The notes under the pieces were generated by a model. The model was not told the DNA's origin and searched no databases. It saw only the letters and a list, made by a program, of their open reading frames with translations. A program made the translations under genes and the position numbers. Below are positions 25,945-34,814 of a stretch of 38,881 nt of DNA, in pieces (the first letter of the stretch is position 1; each line of letters begins with the position of its first letter). Origin of the DNA: Desulfobulbaceae bacterium (GTDB lineage Bacteria; Desulfobacterota; Desulfobulbia; Desulfobulbales; Desulfobulbaceae); contig JAMJFO010000032.1 of NCBI GenBank assembly GCA_023544645.1, positions 1 to 38,881 of the forward strand. The letters are read 5' to 3'.

Positions 25945-27807
25945 TTGGTTGAAAACCATAAAGAAGATCCCATTTTTCAAATTCCCAATCCGTACAACGA
26001 TCCTGTGCGCAGGAGACTTCTTTCCCCCGTTCTCCGTTTTGCCGGTGGCCTTCTCTCTCTTTCCCCCCTGGAAAGTCTTTATCAGCAGCTGCAAACGAGC
26101 GATTCTGATTCAAGTTTTGCTGAAAGAGTGCTTGCCGCCATGGGGGTAACCCTGCAATTCGACCACAATGAGCTGGAACGTCTGCCCGCCAGCGGGCCAT
26201 TGGTGATTATTGCCAATCATCCCTTTGGCGGCCTTGAAGGCATCATACTGGCGGCCGTGCTGGAAAGGCGAAGGCCAGATGTGAGGATAATGGCCAATAA
26301 TCTTCTACAACGCATCCCACCGCTGAGGCATCTTTTCATTTCCATTGACCCGTTCGAGCATAATAGGTCGAAATTGAAAAATATTCGCGGTGTCAGGGAA
26401 AGCATGCGCTGGCTGGGGAACGGCGGAGCGCTGGTGATCTTTCCGGCGGGCGAGGTTTCGCACCTGCAGTTTCAGAGCGGCGAAATTACCGATTCGGCCT
26501 GGAATGAAAAAATTGCCCGCCTGATTCGTCTTGCAAAAGCCAATGTCGTGCCCATATTTTTTCATGGCGCCAATGGCCCTTTTTTCCAGATTATGGGGAT
26601 GATTCACCCTCGTCTGCGCACCGTTCTGCTCCCGCGTGAATTAGCCAACAAGAAGAATCGGCAAATTCGATTTCGTATCGGCGCCATGATCTCGAGGCAA
26701 AAGATCGCCTCTTTTGCATCGGATTCCGCATTGATCGAATATCTGCGCCTGCGCACCTACCTTCTTGAAAAGGCCAACCCACGGAACATAGCTCCTGAAG
26801 ATCACAATGCCGGACCGCAAGAAGCTGGGTTCCACCCGATCCACTCCCCCCCTCGCAGCGCGGAGAAAATGTGTGCCGAGGTGGCGCGGCTTGCCCACCG
26901 GCAGCTTTTAGCACACAATAAGGCCCAGAAAGTTTATTACGCCCGCGCCGATCAAATTCCTGCAGTGCTCAAGGAGATCGGACGCCTGCGAGAGATCACT
27001 TTTCGCGCTGCGGGGGAAGGCACCGGCAAAGCCTGCGACCTCGATCGGTTTGATGACGACTACCTGCATATTTTTATCTGGCAGGAGCATACCTCCGAGG
27101 TGGTCGGCGCTTATCGCCTCGGCCAGGTTGATACAATTCTGGAAAAATCGGGGCTGGCGGGATTATACACGAGTACGCTTTTTAATTATGAACCAACAAT
27201 GTTTGAGCGTATCGGGCCCGCGCTTGAGCTCGGGCGCTCCTGGGTTCGGCCCGAGTTTCAGCGCAGCTATTCGCCGCTCTTGCTGCTGTGGCAGGGAATC
27301 GGTCATTATGTTGTCCGTAATCCCCAATACCGGGTGCTGTTTGGCCCGGTCAGCGTCAGTCAGCAATACAGCCCGGTATCAAGACAGATCATTGCCGCCT
27401 CCCTGCAGCATTCCATGTTTATCCCCGACCTTGCCAGGATGATCAAGCCTAAAACGCCTCTTCGGGTTAAGCCCTTGAAAATAAAAGGGTGCAGCGATCA
27501 TGCCGCCATGCGCATTTGTGAAGATTTTGACGAAGTCTCGACTATGATTGCCGATATAGAACTGGAACACAAAAGCATACCGGTTTTACTCAAACTCTAT
27601 CTCAAGCTTGGCGGTAAGTTTCTGGCTTTCAATGTCGACCGGCACTTCAGCAATGTATTGGACGGCCTGGTTCTCGTCGATCTGTGCAGGACAGATAGCA
27701 AAACCCTTGAAAGGTATATGGGCAAAGAGGGGAGCGCTCAATTTCTGGCTTATCACCAGGACCGGTCTGGCAGAGCTGAGAATGACTTGGACGCAATGAC
27801 TGAGTGA
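25945..27807 (+). CDS. Two-domain acyltransferase: PlsC-like + OlsB-like GNAT (OlsF-like)
   Basis: About 620 residues. Residues 60-260 form a PlsC/LPLAT domain with VIIANHPFGGLEG (the NHPFGG variant of the H-x4-D block), then SIDPFEHNRSK and FPAGEVSHLQF. Residues 325-520 form an OlsB-type N-acyltransferase: LREITFRAAGEGTGKACDLD, YLHIFIWQEHTSEVVGAYRL, ELGRSWVRPEFQRSYSPLLL and VLFGPVSVSQQYSP. This order and size match OlsF, the bifunctional ornithine-lipid synthase, which N-acylates an amino acid and then O-acylates the product. The head-group amino acid cannot be inferred. The start is uncertain: TTG 25945 with GAGGT upstream is used, and the open frame extends about 87 bases further upstream without a good start codon. 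Membrane-associated product expected. Confidence 0.78.
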   Translation: MVENHKEDPIFQIPNPYNDPVRRRLLSPVLRFAGGLLSLSPLESLYQQLQTSDSDSSFAERVLAAMGVTLQFDHNELERLPASGPLVIIANHPFGGLEGIILAAVLERRRPDVRIMANNLLQRIPPLRHLFISIDPFEHNRSKLKNIRGVRESMRWLGNGGALVIFPAGEVSHLQFQSGEITDSAWNEKIARLIRLAKANVVPIFFHGANGPFFQIMGMIHPRLRTVLLPRELANKKNRQIRFRIGAMISRQKIASFASDSALIEYLRLRTYLLEKANPRNIAPEDHNAGPQEAGFHPIHSPPRSAEKMCAEVARLAHRQLLAHNKAQKVYYARADQIPAVLKEIGRLREITFRAAGEGTGKACDLDRFDDDYLHIFIWQEHTSEVVGAYRLGQVDTILEKSGLAGLYTSTLFNYEPTMFERIGPALELGRSWVRPEFQRSYSPLLLLWQGIGHYVVRNPQYRVLFGPVSVSQQYSPVSRQIIAASLQHSMFIPDLARMIKPKTPLRVKPLKIKGCSDHAAMRICEDFDEVSTMIADIELEHKSIPVLLKLYLKLGGKFLAFNVDRHFSNVLDGLVLVDLCRTDSKTLERYMGKEGSAQFLAYHQDRSGRAENDLDAMTE

Positions 27808-27835
27808 CCAGCGCTTTTTGTGGGGTTTAATCGAA

Positions 27836-29476
27836 ATGGAACAAAGCATAAGTGACCTCTTTCAAGCCCTTGACGGCAATACTTTTCTCCAGGGCCTGCT
27901 GATTGTTTTTTCAACGTTCATATTGGAAGACCCGACAACCATCGGCAGCGGTCTTCTGGTGGTGGATGGGAAAATAGCTTACGCAACGGCATTTTCGGCA
28001 CTCGCCTTCGGGATCGCCGCAGGTGATCTGGGGCTTTACTGGCTTGGCCGGTTCATGCAGAAAGGTGTCATGAGTCTCGGCATGGTCAACGAAAAAAAGC
28101 TTCATAAAGCCCAATCGTGGTTCAACCATAACATTATTCTCGCCGTAGCCAGTTCTCGTTTTCTGCCGGGGATGCGATTGCCCACCTATATTGCTGCGGG
28201 CATGCTCCGCGTCTCGGTTTGGAAATTTCTTTCCTGCGCCATCGCCGCCTCAATCGTCTGGACGCTTTTTCTTCTTCAGTTGACGGTGATGGTTGGCGAG
28301 GCGGCTTTCGATGTTCTGGGGCGCTGGAAGTGGCCCGTCGGCCTTGGTGTTGTCATGCTGATCGCCTTCAGCCAGTGGCGCCTGGGTAGAACTGTCGAGG
28401 CTAAAAAACATGACGAAGCACAGGTGTCCTTTTTTGAGTTCTGGCCGCCAGCCCTTTTCTATTTCCCGGTGGCTCTCTACTGCCTCTTTTTAGCGCTCCG
28501 GCACCGGAGCATCATGCTGCCGACCGCAGCCAACCCCGGCATCTATTCCGGCGGCATGATCATGGAATCAAAGTCGGCCATTCTCTCGCTTGTCGATCAG
28601 GCGCACCAACACTATGTGGCGCCATGGCTCCTTTTTTCAATGCCTCAAAACGAAGCGGGACTAGCGCAAACCGTGAAGCCGGCCCTTGACGCGCTTGGTG
28701 AGACAGGGCTCTCTTTTCCCCTCGTTGCCAAACCGGATACCGGCCAGCGCGGCGCCGGCGTCCAGCCGATCCATGATGAAAAACAATTGGCCTCCTATCT
28801 TCATTTTTATCAGCCGGAGTCGGAAATTATATTGCAGAAGCTTGTTGACTATCAGCATGAGGCCGGTGTCTTTTATTACCGGCGCCCCGAAGAAGAGGCC
28901 GGCAGAATATTTTCGATTACCTTAAAACGGTTTCCCGAGGTGATCGGCGACGGGGAAAGCCGTTTGCGGGAACTCATTCTTGCCGATGCCAGAGCCCGGA
29001 AGATCAGGAAGGTCTATTTTAAAAGGCACAAGGCCAATCTGGATCGAATTCTGAAAAAGGGGGAACGCTACCGGCTTGTATTCGCCGGCAACCATTGCCA
29101 GGGCGCGATCTTTAAGGATGGAAGCCATCTGGCTACCCCGGAGCTGCTGCGGACCATCAATGCCATTGCCGTCAACATGCCGGGTTTCTATTTCGGGCGT
29201 TTTGATCTGCGCTTCAAATCCATGCAAACCTTCAGGGAAGGCAGAGAGCTGCAGATTATCGAAATTAATGGCGCCAGTGCTGAAGCGACCCATATCTGGG
29301 ACGGCCGCACCTCGCTTCTACAGGCGTATCAAACGCTCTTTGCGCAGTTTGCGATACTTTTTGAGATCGGCGCCGCCAATCGTAAAAATGGGACCCGGCT
29401 GCTGCCGGCCGGGCAATTTGCGCGCGATATGTATCAGTACCGCCGCCGGGCGCAGAAATATCCTCCCGCTCTGTAA
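27836..29476 (+). CDS. VTT/DedA membrane domain fused to an ATP-grasp-like ligase domain
   Basis: About 546 residues. Residues 1-200 are a VTT domain: FSTFILEDPTTIGSGLLV, FGIAAGDLGLYWLGRFM, the ASSRFLPGMRLPTYIAAGML core (an R-x-x-P-G motif) and following helices. Further hydrophobic helices lie near residues 195-225. From about 230 the sequence resembles an ATP-grasp ligase: FPLVAKPDTGQRGAGVQ (nucleotide loop), EIILQKLVDYQHEAGVFYY, FSITLKRFPEVIGDGESRL, and a C-terminal GRFDLRFKSM with QIIEINGASAEATHIWD carrying the Mg ligands Asp, Glu and Asn. ATP-grasp enzymes join a carboxylate to an amine or similar. A membrane-anchored ligase is unusual. ATG 27836 is preferred to a TTG at 27818. No good Shine-Dalgarno is seen, and it lies 28 bases after the acyltransferase. 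Confidence 0.75.
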   Translation: MEQSISDLFQALDGNTFLQGLLIVFSTFILEDPTTIGSGLLVVDGKIAYATAFSALAFGIAAGDLGLYWLGRFMQKGVMSLGMVNEKKLHKAQSWFNHNIILAVASSRFLPGMRLPTYIAAGMLRVSVWKFLSCAIAASIVWTLFLLQLTVMVGEAAFDVLGRWKWPVGLGVVMLIAFSQWRLGRTVEAKKHDEAQVSFFEFWPPALFYFPVALYCLFLALRHRSIMLPTAANPGIYSGGMIMESKSAILSLVDQAHQHYVAPWLLFSMPQNEAGLAQTVKPALDALGETGLSFPLVAKPDTGQRGAGVQPIHDEKQLASYLHFYQPESEIILQKLVDYQHEAGVFYYRRPEEEAGRIFSITLKRFPEVIGDGESRLRELILADARARKIRKVYFKRHKANLDRILKKGERYRLVFAGNHCQGAIFKDGSHLATPELLRTINAIAVNMPGFYFGRFDLRFKSMQTFREGRELQIIEINGASAEATHIWDGRTSLLQAYQTLFAQFAILFEIGAANRKNGTRLLPAGQFARDMYQYRRRAQKYPPAL

Positions 29477-29535
29477 GAACAAGAACGGCAGGATTCATCC
29501 TGGCCCATTGAGAAAAAAAAAGAACAGGAACGAAA

Positions 29536-30951
29536 ATGGATGCCGACACTATTTTACCAAACCTTTTAGGGCGGCTTGAAAAATATCGCCAGACCCAAAC
29601 CCAGGGGACTTTTGTCGACTATCACCATCCTGAAGATCTTAAAGAGTTGCTCGCTCTCGACGATCACGAAGGCACCCGGGATTGGCAGCATATTTTTGAG
29701 TGGGTGGAAAAATATCTCAACTACTCTGTAAAAACAGGTCATCCGGGCTTCGTCAACCGGATGTGGACCGAAGCGAACCTGCCCTCAATCGTGGGAGAAA
29801 TTGTCGCCGCCGTTGCCAATACTTCCGCCTGCACCTACGAGGCCGCTCCAGTGGCCACCCTGGTCGAAAAATATATGATTGCCCAGATGCTCGACATGGT
29901 CGGATTTGAATCCGGCGAGGGGCAGATGACCACGGGCTCGAGCAATGGAAATATGATTGCCATGCTGGCCGCCAGGAACAGCGCCGACGCCAAGATCAAA
30001 AGCGAGGGGCTGTTCGGCCGGCCCGCCCTTTTTGCCTTTGTCAGCGCTGACGCCCATTATTCTATGGACAAGGCGGCCAATATTATCGGCATTGGCCTGG
30101 ATCACCTCGTAAAAATTCCCGTTAACGCTGACGGCGCTCTGGACTGCGCGGTTCTCGAAAAAGCGCTGGCTGACGTTATGGAACATGGCGGGATACCTTT
30201 CTTTGTGGGGGGAACGGCCGGTACGACCGTGCGCGGCGCTTATGATTCAATTGCCCGACTGCTCGCCCTGCGGTCAAGGTATCCCTTCTGGCTCCATATT
30301 GACGGCGCCTGGGGCGGTAGCGTCGTTTTGAGCCAGACCCTGAAAAAGGCCTATATGCCCGGAATCGAACAGGTTGATTCATTTACCTGGGATTTTCACA
30401 AGATGCTCGGCGTGAACCTGATGGCTAACGTGCTTCTGATCAACAACAGGCCGAATGAATTCGCCCGGGTCTGCGGCGCCGGCGACAACAGTTATATCTT
30501 TCAGCAAGAACAGGCGGAGGCGGTTGACCTGGGCAGCTCTTCCCTGCAATGCGGGCGCCGGGTCGACAGCCTCAAATGGTTCCTGGATTGGAAATTTTAC
30601 GGCCGTCGCGGTTACGCGGATCGGGTTGAACGATTTTTGGATCTGTGCGCTTATGCCGAAAAAGTTGTCAATAATGCTCCAGACCTGGAAATGGTTGTCC
30701 CTCGCAAGTCTTTTAACGTCTGCTTTCGTTTCAAGACACCCGGCCATATTGATGCCAACGTTTTCAATCTGGCCCTGCGCACCGCTCTGCATCAGGAAGG
30801 CCTCGCCCTAGTCGGCAAGGCTTATGTCAACGACATCCTGGTCCTGCGCCTGCTTATCACCAACCCCGCCTTTAACGAATCCGCCGTCGAGCAGTTTTTT
30901 GACACACTCGTGGAAAAAGGCAAAACCCTCTTGCAAAGGCATGGATCATGA
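29536..30951 (+). CDS. Group II PLP-dependent decarboxylase (cysteine sulfinate/glutamate type)
   Basis: A 471-residue fold-type I decarboxylase. Landmarks: GHPGFVNRMW near residue 75, EGQMTTGSSNGNMIAMLAAR (PLP phosphate contacts), AHYSMDKAANIIGIG, GTTVRGAYD, LHIDGAWGGS (PLP-binding Asp) and FTWDFHKMLG with the Schiff-base Lys289. The animal-type group II family includes cysteine sulfinate, glutamate and aspartate decarboxylases. Its TGA overlaps the ATG of the cysteine-dioxygenase-like gene, which favours cysteine sulfinate as substrate and hypotaurine as product. That is inference from context. AGGAA precedes the ATG. Confidence 0.85.
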   Translation: MDADTILPNLLGRLEKYRQTQTQGTFVDYHHPEDLKELLALDDHEGTRDWQHIFEWVEKYLNYSVKTGHPGFVNRMWTEANLPSIVGEIVAAVANTSACTYEAAPVATLVEKYMIAQMLDMVGFESGEGQMTTGSSNGNMIAMLAARNSADAKIKSEGLFGRPALFAFVSADAHYSMDKAANIIGIGLDHLVKIPVNADGALDCAVLEKALADVMEHGGIPFFVGGTAGTTVRGAYDSIARLLALRSRYPFWLHIDGAWGGSVVLSQTLKKAYMPGIEQVDSFTWDFHKMLGVNLMANVLLINNRPNEFARVCGAGDNSYIFQQEQAEAVDLGSSSLQCGRRVDSLKWFLDWKFYGRRGYADRVERFLDLCAYAEKVVNNAPDLEMVVPRKSFNVCFRFKTPGHIDANVFNLALRTALHQEGLALVGKAYVNDILVLRLLITNPAFNESAVEQFFDTLVEKGKTLLQRHGS

Positions 30952-31484
30952 TCAACAACACCATCGCCCCCCAGACCTACCTGGCCCATCCAAATCACAA
31001 CCACCTGCGGGAGTTTTTTCAAGCCCTTTTCCAGGCGCCGTTCTCCCATGATATTGCCGCTGAGGCCGCGGCCTGCTTTGGTAAATATCCACTGCCCATG
31101 GCGGATTTCCCCAGAGTAAGGGGGGCCTACTCAAGGACGATTCTTTACCGGGCCGACAATAAATTCGAAGCGTTGGCGGCACGCTGGAGCAAGGGCTACA
31201 CCACGGTCATTCACGGCCACCCTGACTTCCTGTTCGATTATATTGTCGACGGAGACCTTGCGGTGCAGAATTTTGCCCTTCTGGATGGCAAGCTGCAAAA
31301 AACGGTGGCACGGCGCTATCGCACCGGCGAACATTTTTCTGTTTCCGGCCGGGAGGGCGCCTTTGCTAACGGCATCCACCAGGTCACTGTGCTCAAAGAG
31401 AGTCTCAGCCTGCATATTTATTCGGATAACGCCTTGCTTGGCCGCGTCTTCGACGAGCAAGATGACCATGTCGATAGGCCTTAA
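30948..31484 (+). CDS. Cysteine dioxygenase-like cupin
   Basis: A 178-residue cupin of the cysteine dioxygenase type. The 3-His iron site is visible: His89 and His91 in GYTTVIHGHPDF and His144 in ANGIHQVTV. An Arg at 63 (YSRTILY) and Tyr158 in SLHIYSD match the substrate Arg and Tyr of cysteine dioxygenase. The crosslinking Cys of mammalian enzymes is absent, as is common in bacteria. It would oxidise L-cysteine to cysteine sulfinate with O2 and Fe(II). Oxygen dependence is notable beside anaerobe-style selenoproteins. It overlaps the decarboxylase stop by four bases (ATGA), so the two are coupled. Confidence 0.82.
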   Translation: MINNTIAPQTYLAHPNHNHLREFFQALFQAPFSHDIAAEAAACFGKYPLPMADFPRVRGAYSRTILYRADNKFEALAARWSKGYTTVIHGHPDFLFDYIVDGDLAVQNFALLDGKLQKTVARRYRTGEHFSVSGREGAFANGIHQVTVLKESLSLHIYSDNALLGRVFDEQDDHVDRP

Positions 31485-31488
31485 GCAG

Positions 31489-34137
31489 ATGACCTATAAA
31501 AAAATAAGTGACTACGGGATTGTCGGCAATGGGCTGACCCTGGCACTGATCGGCAATGACGGCGCACTTGATTGGATGTGCCTGCCGTATATGGATTCGC
31601 CCTCTATTTTCGCCGCTAATCTCGACTATGACAGAGGTGGTCGATTTCTCGTGCAGCCCGACGGTGACCCGGATGCAGTTCAGACCTACATCCCGCGTAC
31701 CAATATCCTCAAAACCCTTTTCCGCACCGGCCGCGGCGAAGTTGAACTGCTCGATTTCATGCCGGCAGGGCCGGCGCTTGAGGCGGACAAAGACAACCGC
31801 ACCAGGCTGCTGCGCCGAATCCGCTGCCTGCAGGGCCAGGTATCCATAAGAATTGAATGTAAACTCCGTTTTGAATACGGCCTCATTACACCGATTTGGT
31901 CGGATATAGGCCCGGCAATGTGGTCTTGCCAGGGCAGAGAAGAACAGGTAACCTTGTTTGCCAGCCGGCAACTGCGCTGGCACGACGAGCAGACTTCAGT
32001 ACGCCTTGCCGAGGGTGAGACGCTATGGATCGGCCTGAATTACGGTGCCCTGACGACAGTCCCGAACGTCGGCGAAATGGAAAACATGCTGCGCCAGACC
32101 AAAGGCTATTGGGTCTCTTGGACCCGAGCCCAGGAGACAGGCAAGTATCCACGCCGCGGCTTGTGGCAGGATGCGCTGGACCGGGGTGCTCTGGTCTTGA
32201 AACTCCTGCAGTTTCGTGATACCGGCGCTATCGCGGCGGCGGCCTCCTGTTCCTTTCCCACCATTGTTTACGGCGAGCGCAACTGGGATTATCGTTTCAG
32301 CTGGATCCGCGACACCTCGATGACGCTGACCGCCCTTTACGAACTCGGGCACGTCCAGGAAGTCTCGCTGTACCTGGACTGGCTGAAGAAATTGGCCTGC
32401 CGGGATGAAGGCGCCAGCCTCGAAGTTCTCTACACCCTGCGGGAACCAGTGGCGCCTTCCGGCGAGCAGACACTCGAACACCTTTCCGGGTATAAAAATT
32501 CACGCCCAGTGCTTACCGGTCAATACAATATCGGCCAGCACCAGCACGACATTTACGGCGAAATCCTGGAAATGATATTTGCCATTTCGCGTCTGGTGGG
32601 CAAAATCGATCCTGATTACTGGAAATTTGTCCGCGCTCAGGTCAATCATGTCGTCAAAATATGGCGCCAGAAGGACAACGGCATCTGGGAGCTCCGCACC
32701 GGCCCCCATCATGTTACCCACTCAAAGGTGATGTGCTGGGTTGCCCTTGATCGAGGCATAAAAATAGCCGAACACTATGGTTTTCCGGCAGAACTTGAGG
32801 TGTGGAAAAAAGAGCGCCAGGCGGTTCATCAGGACGTCCTGGCCCATGGATACAACCAGGCCCGGCAGTGCTTTACCCAGCATTACGATACAGACGCGGT
32901 GGATGCGGCTCTGCTGCTTTTGCCGCTGGTGGGCTTTCTGCCCTTTGATCATCCGATGATATCAAATACCATTCGAGCCATTGAAGAGGATTTGCTGGTC
33001 GACGGGATTCCCCTGCGCTATAGAAACGACGATGGCCTGCCCGGCCAGGAACACGGCTGGCTGATCTGTCTATTCTGGTACCTGCGCTGTCTTATCGGCC
33101 AGGAACGATTTGAGGAGGTGGACGACTATCTGCGCCGCGCCGAGCATTACGCCAACCACCTGGGTCTTTTTGGTGAAGAATATGACACCCGGTTTCAGGA
33201 GATCACCGGCAATTTCCCCCAAGCCTTCTCGCATATCGGTTTTATCACCACGGTGCTGGAGTATCTTGATGCCGGAAGAATCCGCAAGCCCGCCTTGCCG
33301 GTGACCTTGAGCACCAAAATATCCCTGCTGGTCAAGCCGCGTCTGCTCACCCCTTTAGAAGCCGAAAATAAAACAGAAAGGACTGCCGACCCGGGCGTGC
33401 AGGTCAAACATATTATGAATACGTTGCGGGGCCAGTTTTATGACGGCCACGAACAGCGGGTCAACTACGGGCTTATCCGCGCCAGCGATTATTACGGCGA
33501 TTTTCAAAAGGCTGTAGGCGCGCTGGCCTCTTTCGAGTTGGAATCCCTGGGCCCGGACCAGCAGCGAATCGCCTTCTGGACCAATGTTTTTAATGCCCTG
33601 GTAATCCATGCGGTCATTGAGCTTGGCATTGAGGAATCAGTCAAAGAAGTCCCGTTTTTCTTTCAACGGTCTCAGTACGACATCGGCGGCTACCGGCTAA
33701 GTTTAAGTGATATTGAACATGGTCTTCTCCGTGGCAATGCCGTGCCGCCGTATCTCTTGTTCAGGCCATTTGCAAGGCGCGATCCCCGACTTGCCTTGCG
33801 TATACAAAAACCGGATCCGCGAGTCCATTTCGCCCTGGTCTGCGCCAGCCGCACCTGCCCGCCCATTGAGGCTTATGAGGCCGACAAACTCGAGGAGCAG
33901 CTCGATACTTCGGCCCTTGTTTTTATCAATGCCACCACCAGAATCGATCAAAAGGCCGGCTGGATCGCCATTTCTAAAATCTTTAAATGGTACCAGGCGG
34001 ATTTTCAGATGAGCGCCGCGGAACTGCTCCGCTACATCGCCTCCTATCTCTATGATGCCCAAGCTTCAGAATGGCTTGCCGGGCATGCCGATATCCCTAT
34101 CAATTACCTCGATTATGACTGGCGGCTGAACAGATGA
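31489..34137 (+). CDS. GH15 glucoamylase-like enzyme fused to a C-terminal DUF547 domain
   Basis: About 882 residues. Residues 1-600 are a bacterial GH15 (glucoamylase/trehalase-like) protein: KKISDYGIVGNGLTLALIGN, DGALDWMCLPYMDSPSIFA, YGERNWDYRFSWIRDTSMTL, GQYNIGQHQHDIYGEILEM, GIWELRTGPHHVTHSKVMCW and GQEHGWLICLFWYLRC. From about 650 it switches to a DUF547 domain: RIAFWTNVFNALVIHAVIEL, HFALVCASRTCPPIEAYEAD and AISKIFKWYQADF. I do not recall this fusion as a common architecture. The frame is open across the junction with no stop. The start is ATG 31489 (MTYKKISDYG) or ATG 31468; both give coupling to the upstream cupin gene. No signal peptide on the GH15 part. Confidence 0.83.
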   Translation: MTYKKISDYGIVGNGLTLALIGNDGALDWMCLPYMDSPSIFAANLDYDRGGRFLVQPDGDPDAVQTYIPRTNILKTLFRTGRGEVELLDFMPAGPALEADKDNRTRLLRRIRCLQGQVSIRIECKLRFEYGLITPIWSDIGPAMWSCQGREEQVTLFASRQLRWHDEQTSVRLAEGETLWIGLNYGALTTVPNVGEMENMLRQTKGYWVSWTRAQETGKYPRRGLWQDALDRGALVLKLLQFRDTGAIAAAASCSFPTIVYGERNWDYRFSWIRDTSMTLTALYELGHVQEVSLYLDWLKKLACRDEGASLEVLYTLREPVAPSGEQTLEHLSGYKNSRPVLTGQYNIGQHQHDIYGEILEMIFAISRLVGKIDPDYWKFVRAQVNHVVKIWRQKDNGIWELRTGPHHVTHSKVMCWVALDRGIKIAEHYGFPAELEVWKKERQAVHQDVLAHGYNQARQCFTQHYDTDAVDAALLLLPLVGFLPFDHPMISNTIRAIEEDLLVDGIPLRYRNDDGLPGQEHGWLICLFWYLRCLIGQERFEEVDDYLRRAEHYANHLGLFGEEYDTRFQEITGNFPQAFSHIGFITTVLEYLDAGRIRKPALPVTLSTKISLLVKPRLLTPLEAENKTERTADPGVQVKHIMNTLRGQFYDGHEQRVNYGLIRASDYYGDFQKAVGALASFELESLGPDQQRIAFWTNVFNALVIHAVIELGIEESVKEVPFFFQRSQYDIGGYRLSLSDIEHGLLRGNAVPPYLLFRPFARRDPRLALRIQKPDPRVHFALVCASRTCPPIEAYEADKLEEQLDTSALVFINATTRIDQKAGWIAISKIFKWYQADFQMSAAELLRYIASYLYDAQASEWLAGHADIPINYLDYDWRLNR

Positions 34138-34185
34138 CCAGAGGTGAATCCCCTATACATACGACCCTGGCTTTGGAGAGAAAAA

Positions 34186-34629
34186 ATGCGGCAGGAAATG
34201 AAACGCCTTGAGGCGCAACGGCTCGACAAAGAAGATTGGCGGGGCCCGGTGTGGATGCCGATCAACTATTCCATTCTCCAGGCTTTGACCAAGTTTTATC
34301 GTTATCTCGGCCCCAATTTCACGGTGACGATTCCGGGAATGGCGGAGGAGGAATTGAACCTGCGGCAAGTTGCCAACGTACTCGCCGAGCGCCTGATCGA
34401 CATATCCCGTCGGGACGAAAAGAGCAGAGTTCCCGGCCTGCCCGCGGAAAGCCCTTTTCAGGCCGATCCCTACTGGCGGGAACTGCGGCTCTTCCATGAA
34501 TATTTCCACGGTGAGACCGGCCTCGGATTAGGGGCTTCGCACCAGACCGGCTGGACCGGCCTGGTGGCCAACCTTATCAAACGCCGATATGAACTACAGG
34601 TTGAGGGCGAGAAGGAAGGAAGCAACTAG
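34186..34629 (+). pseudogene. Internally deleted second copy of the GH63-like gene
   Basis: Begins MRQEMKRLEAQRLDKEDWR, similar to the start of the gene at 21238, then jumps directly to RGPVWMPINYSILQALTKF and the rest of its C-terminus. The joint is at TGGCGG, present at both ends of the missing part in the intact gene (near 21311 and 23536), so about 2.2 kb was lost between short direct repeats, and the frame stayed open (147 residues). The 374-bp 3' part is identical to the intact gene, whereas the first 50 or so bases are diverged. The catalytic domain is almost wholly absent, so no activity is expected. Confidence 0.9.
34235..34608. repeat. 374-bp perfect direct repeat, right copy
   Basis: Right partner of 23534-23907, same orientation, no difference found by eye. 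After it the two copies diverge at once (GAGAAGGAAGGAAGC here, AAAAAGTTGATG on the left). Confidence 0.9.
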
Positions 34630-34667
34630 TTTTGTGATTACCACCAAAGCTCAGTCTTCAGCATGAG

Positions 34668-34807
34668 GTTACGGAGACTGATTTCGAGGTCTGCGCTTAT
34701 CTATTTTTCCTTGTTGATGCCGGAGACAGAATGATTTTCTCTCAGATACCGTGAAAAAAATTCAGTCCCCTGAGGTTATCGAAAAATTAAATCTGTCTCC
34801 CAGGGTA
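34668..34807. repeat. GGGGACAG-type dispersed repeat, copy 2
   Basis: Full-length form. The left arm GTTACGGAGACTGATTTCGA and CTGCGCTTATCTATTTTTCC is shared with copy 3 (36955-37092). The right part GGAGACAGAATGATTTT to AAATCTGTCTCCCAGGG is shared with both other copies. It lies between the broken GH63 copy and the intact debranching gene. Confidence 0.8.
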
Positions 34808-34814
34808 TGATGAT

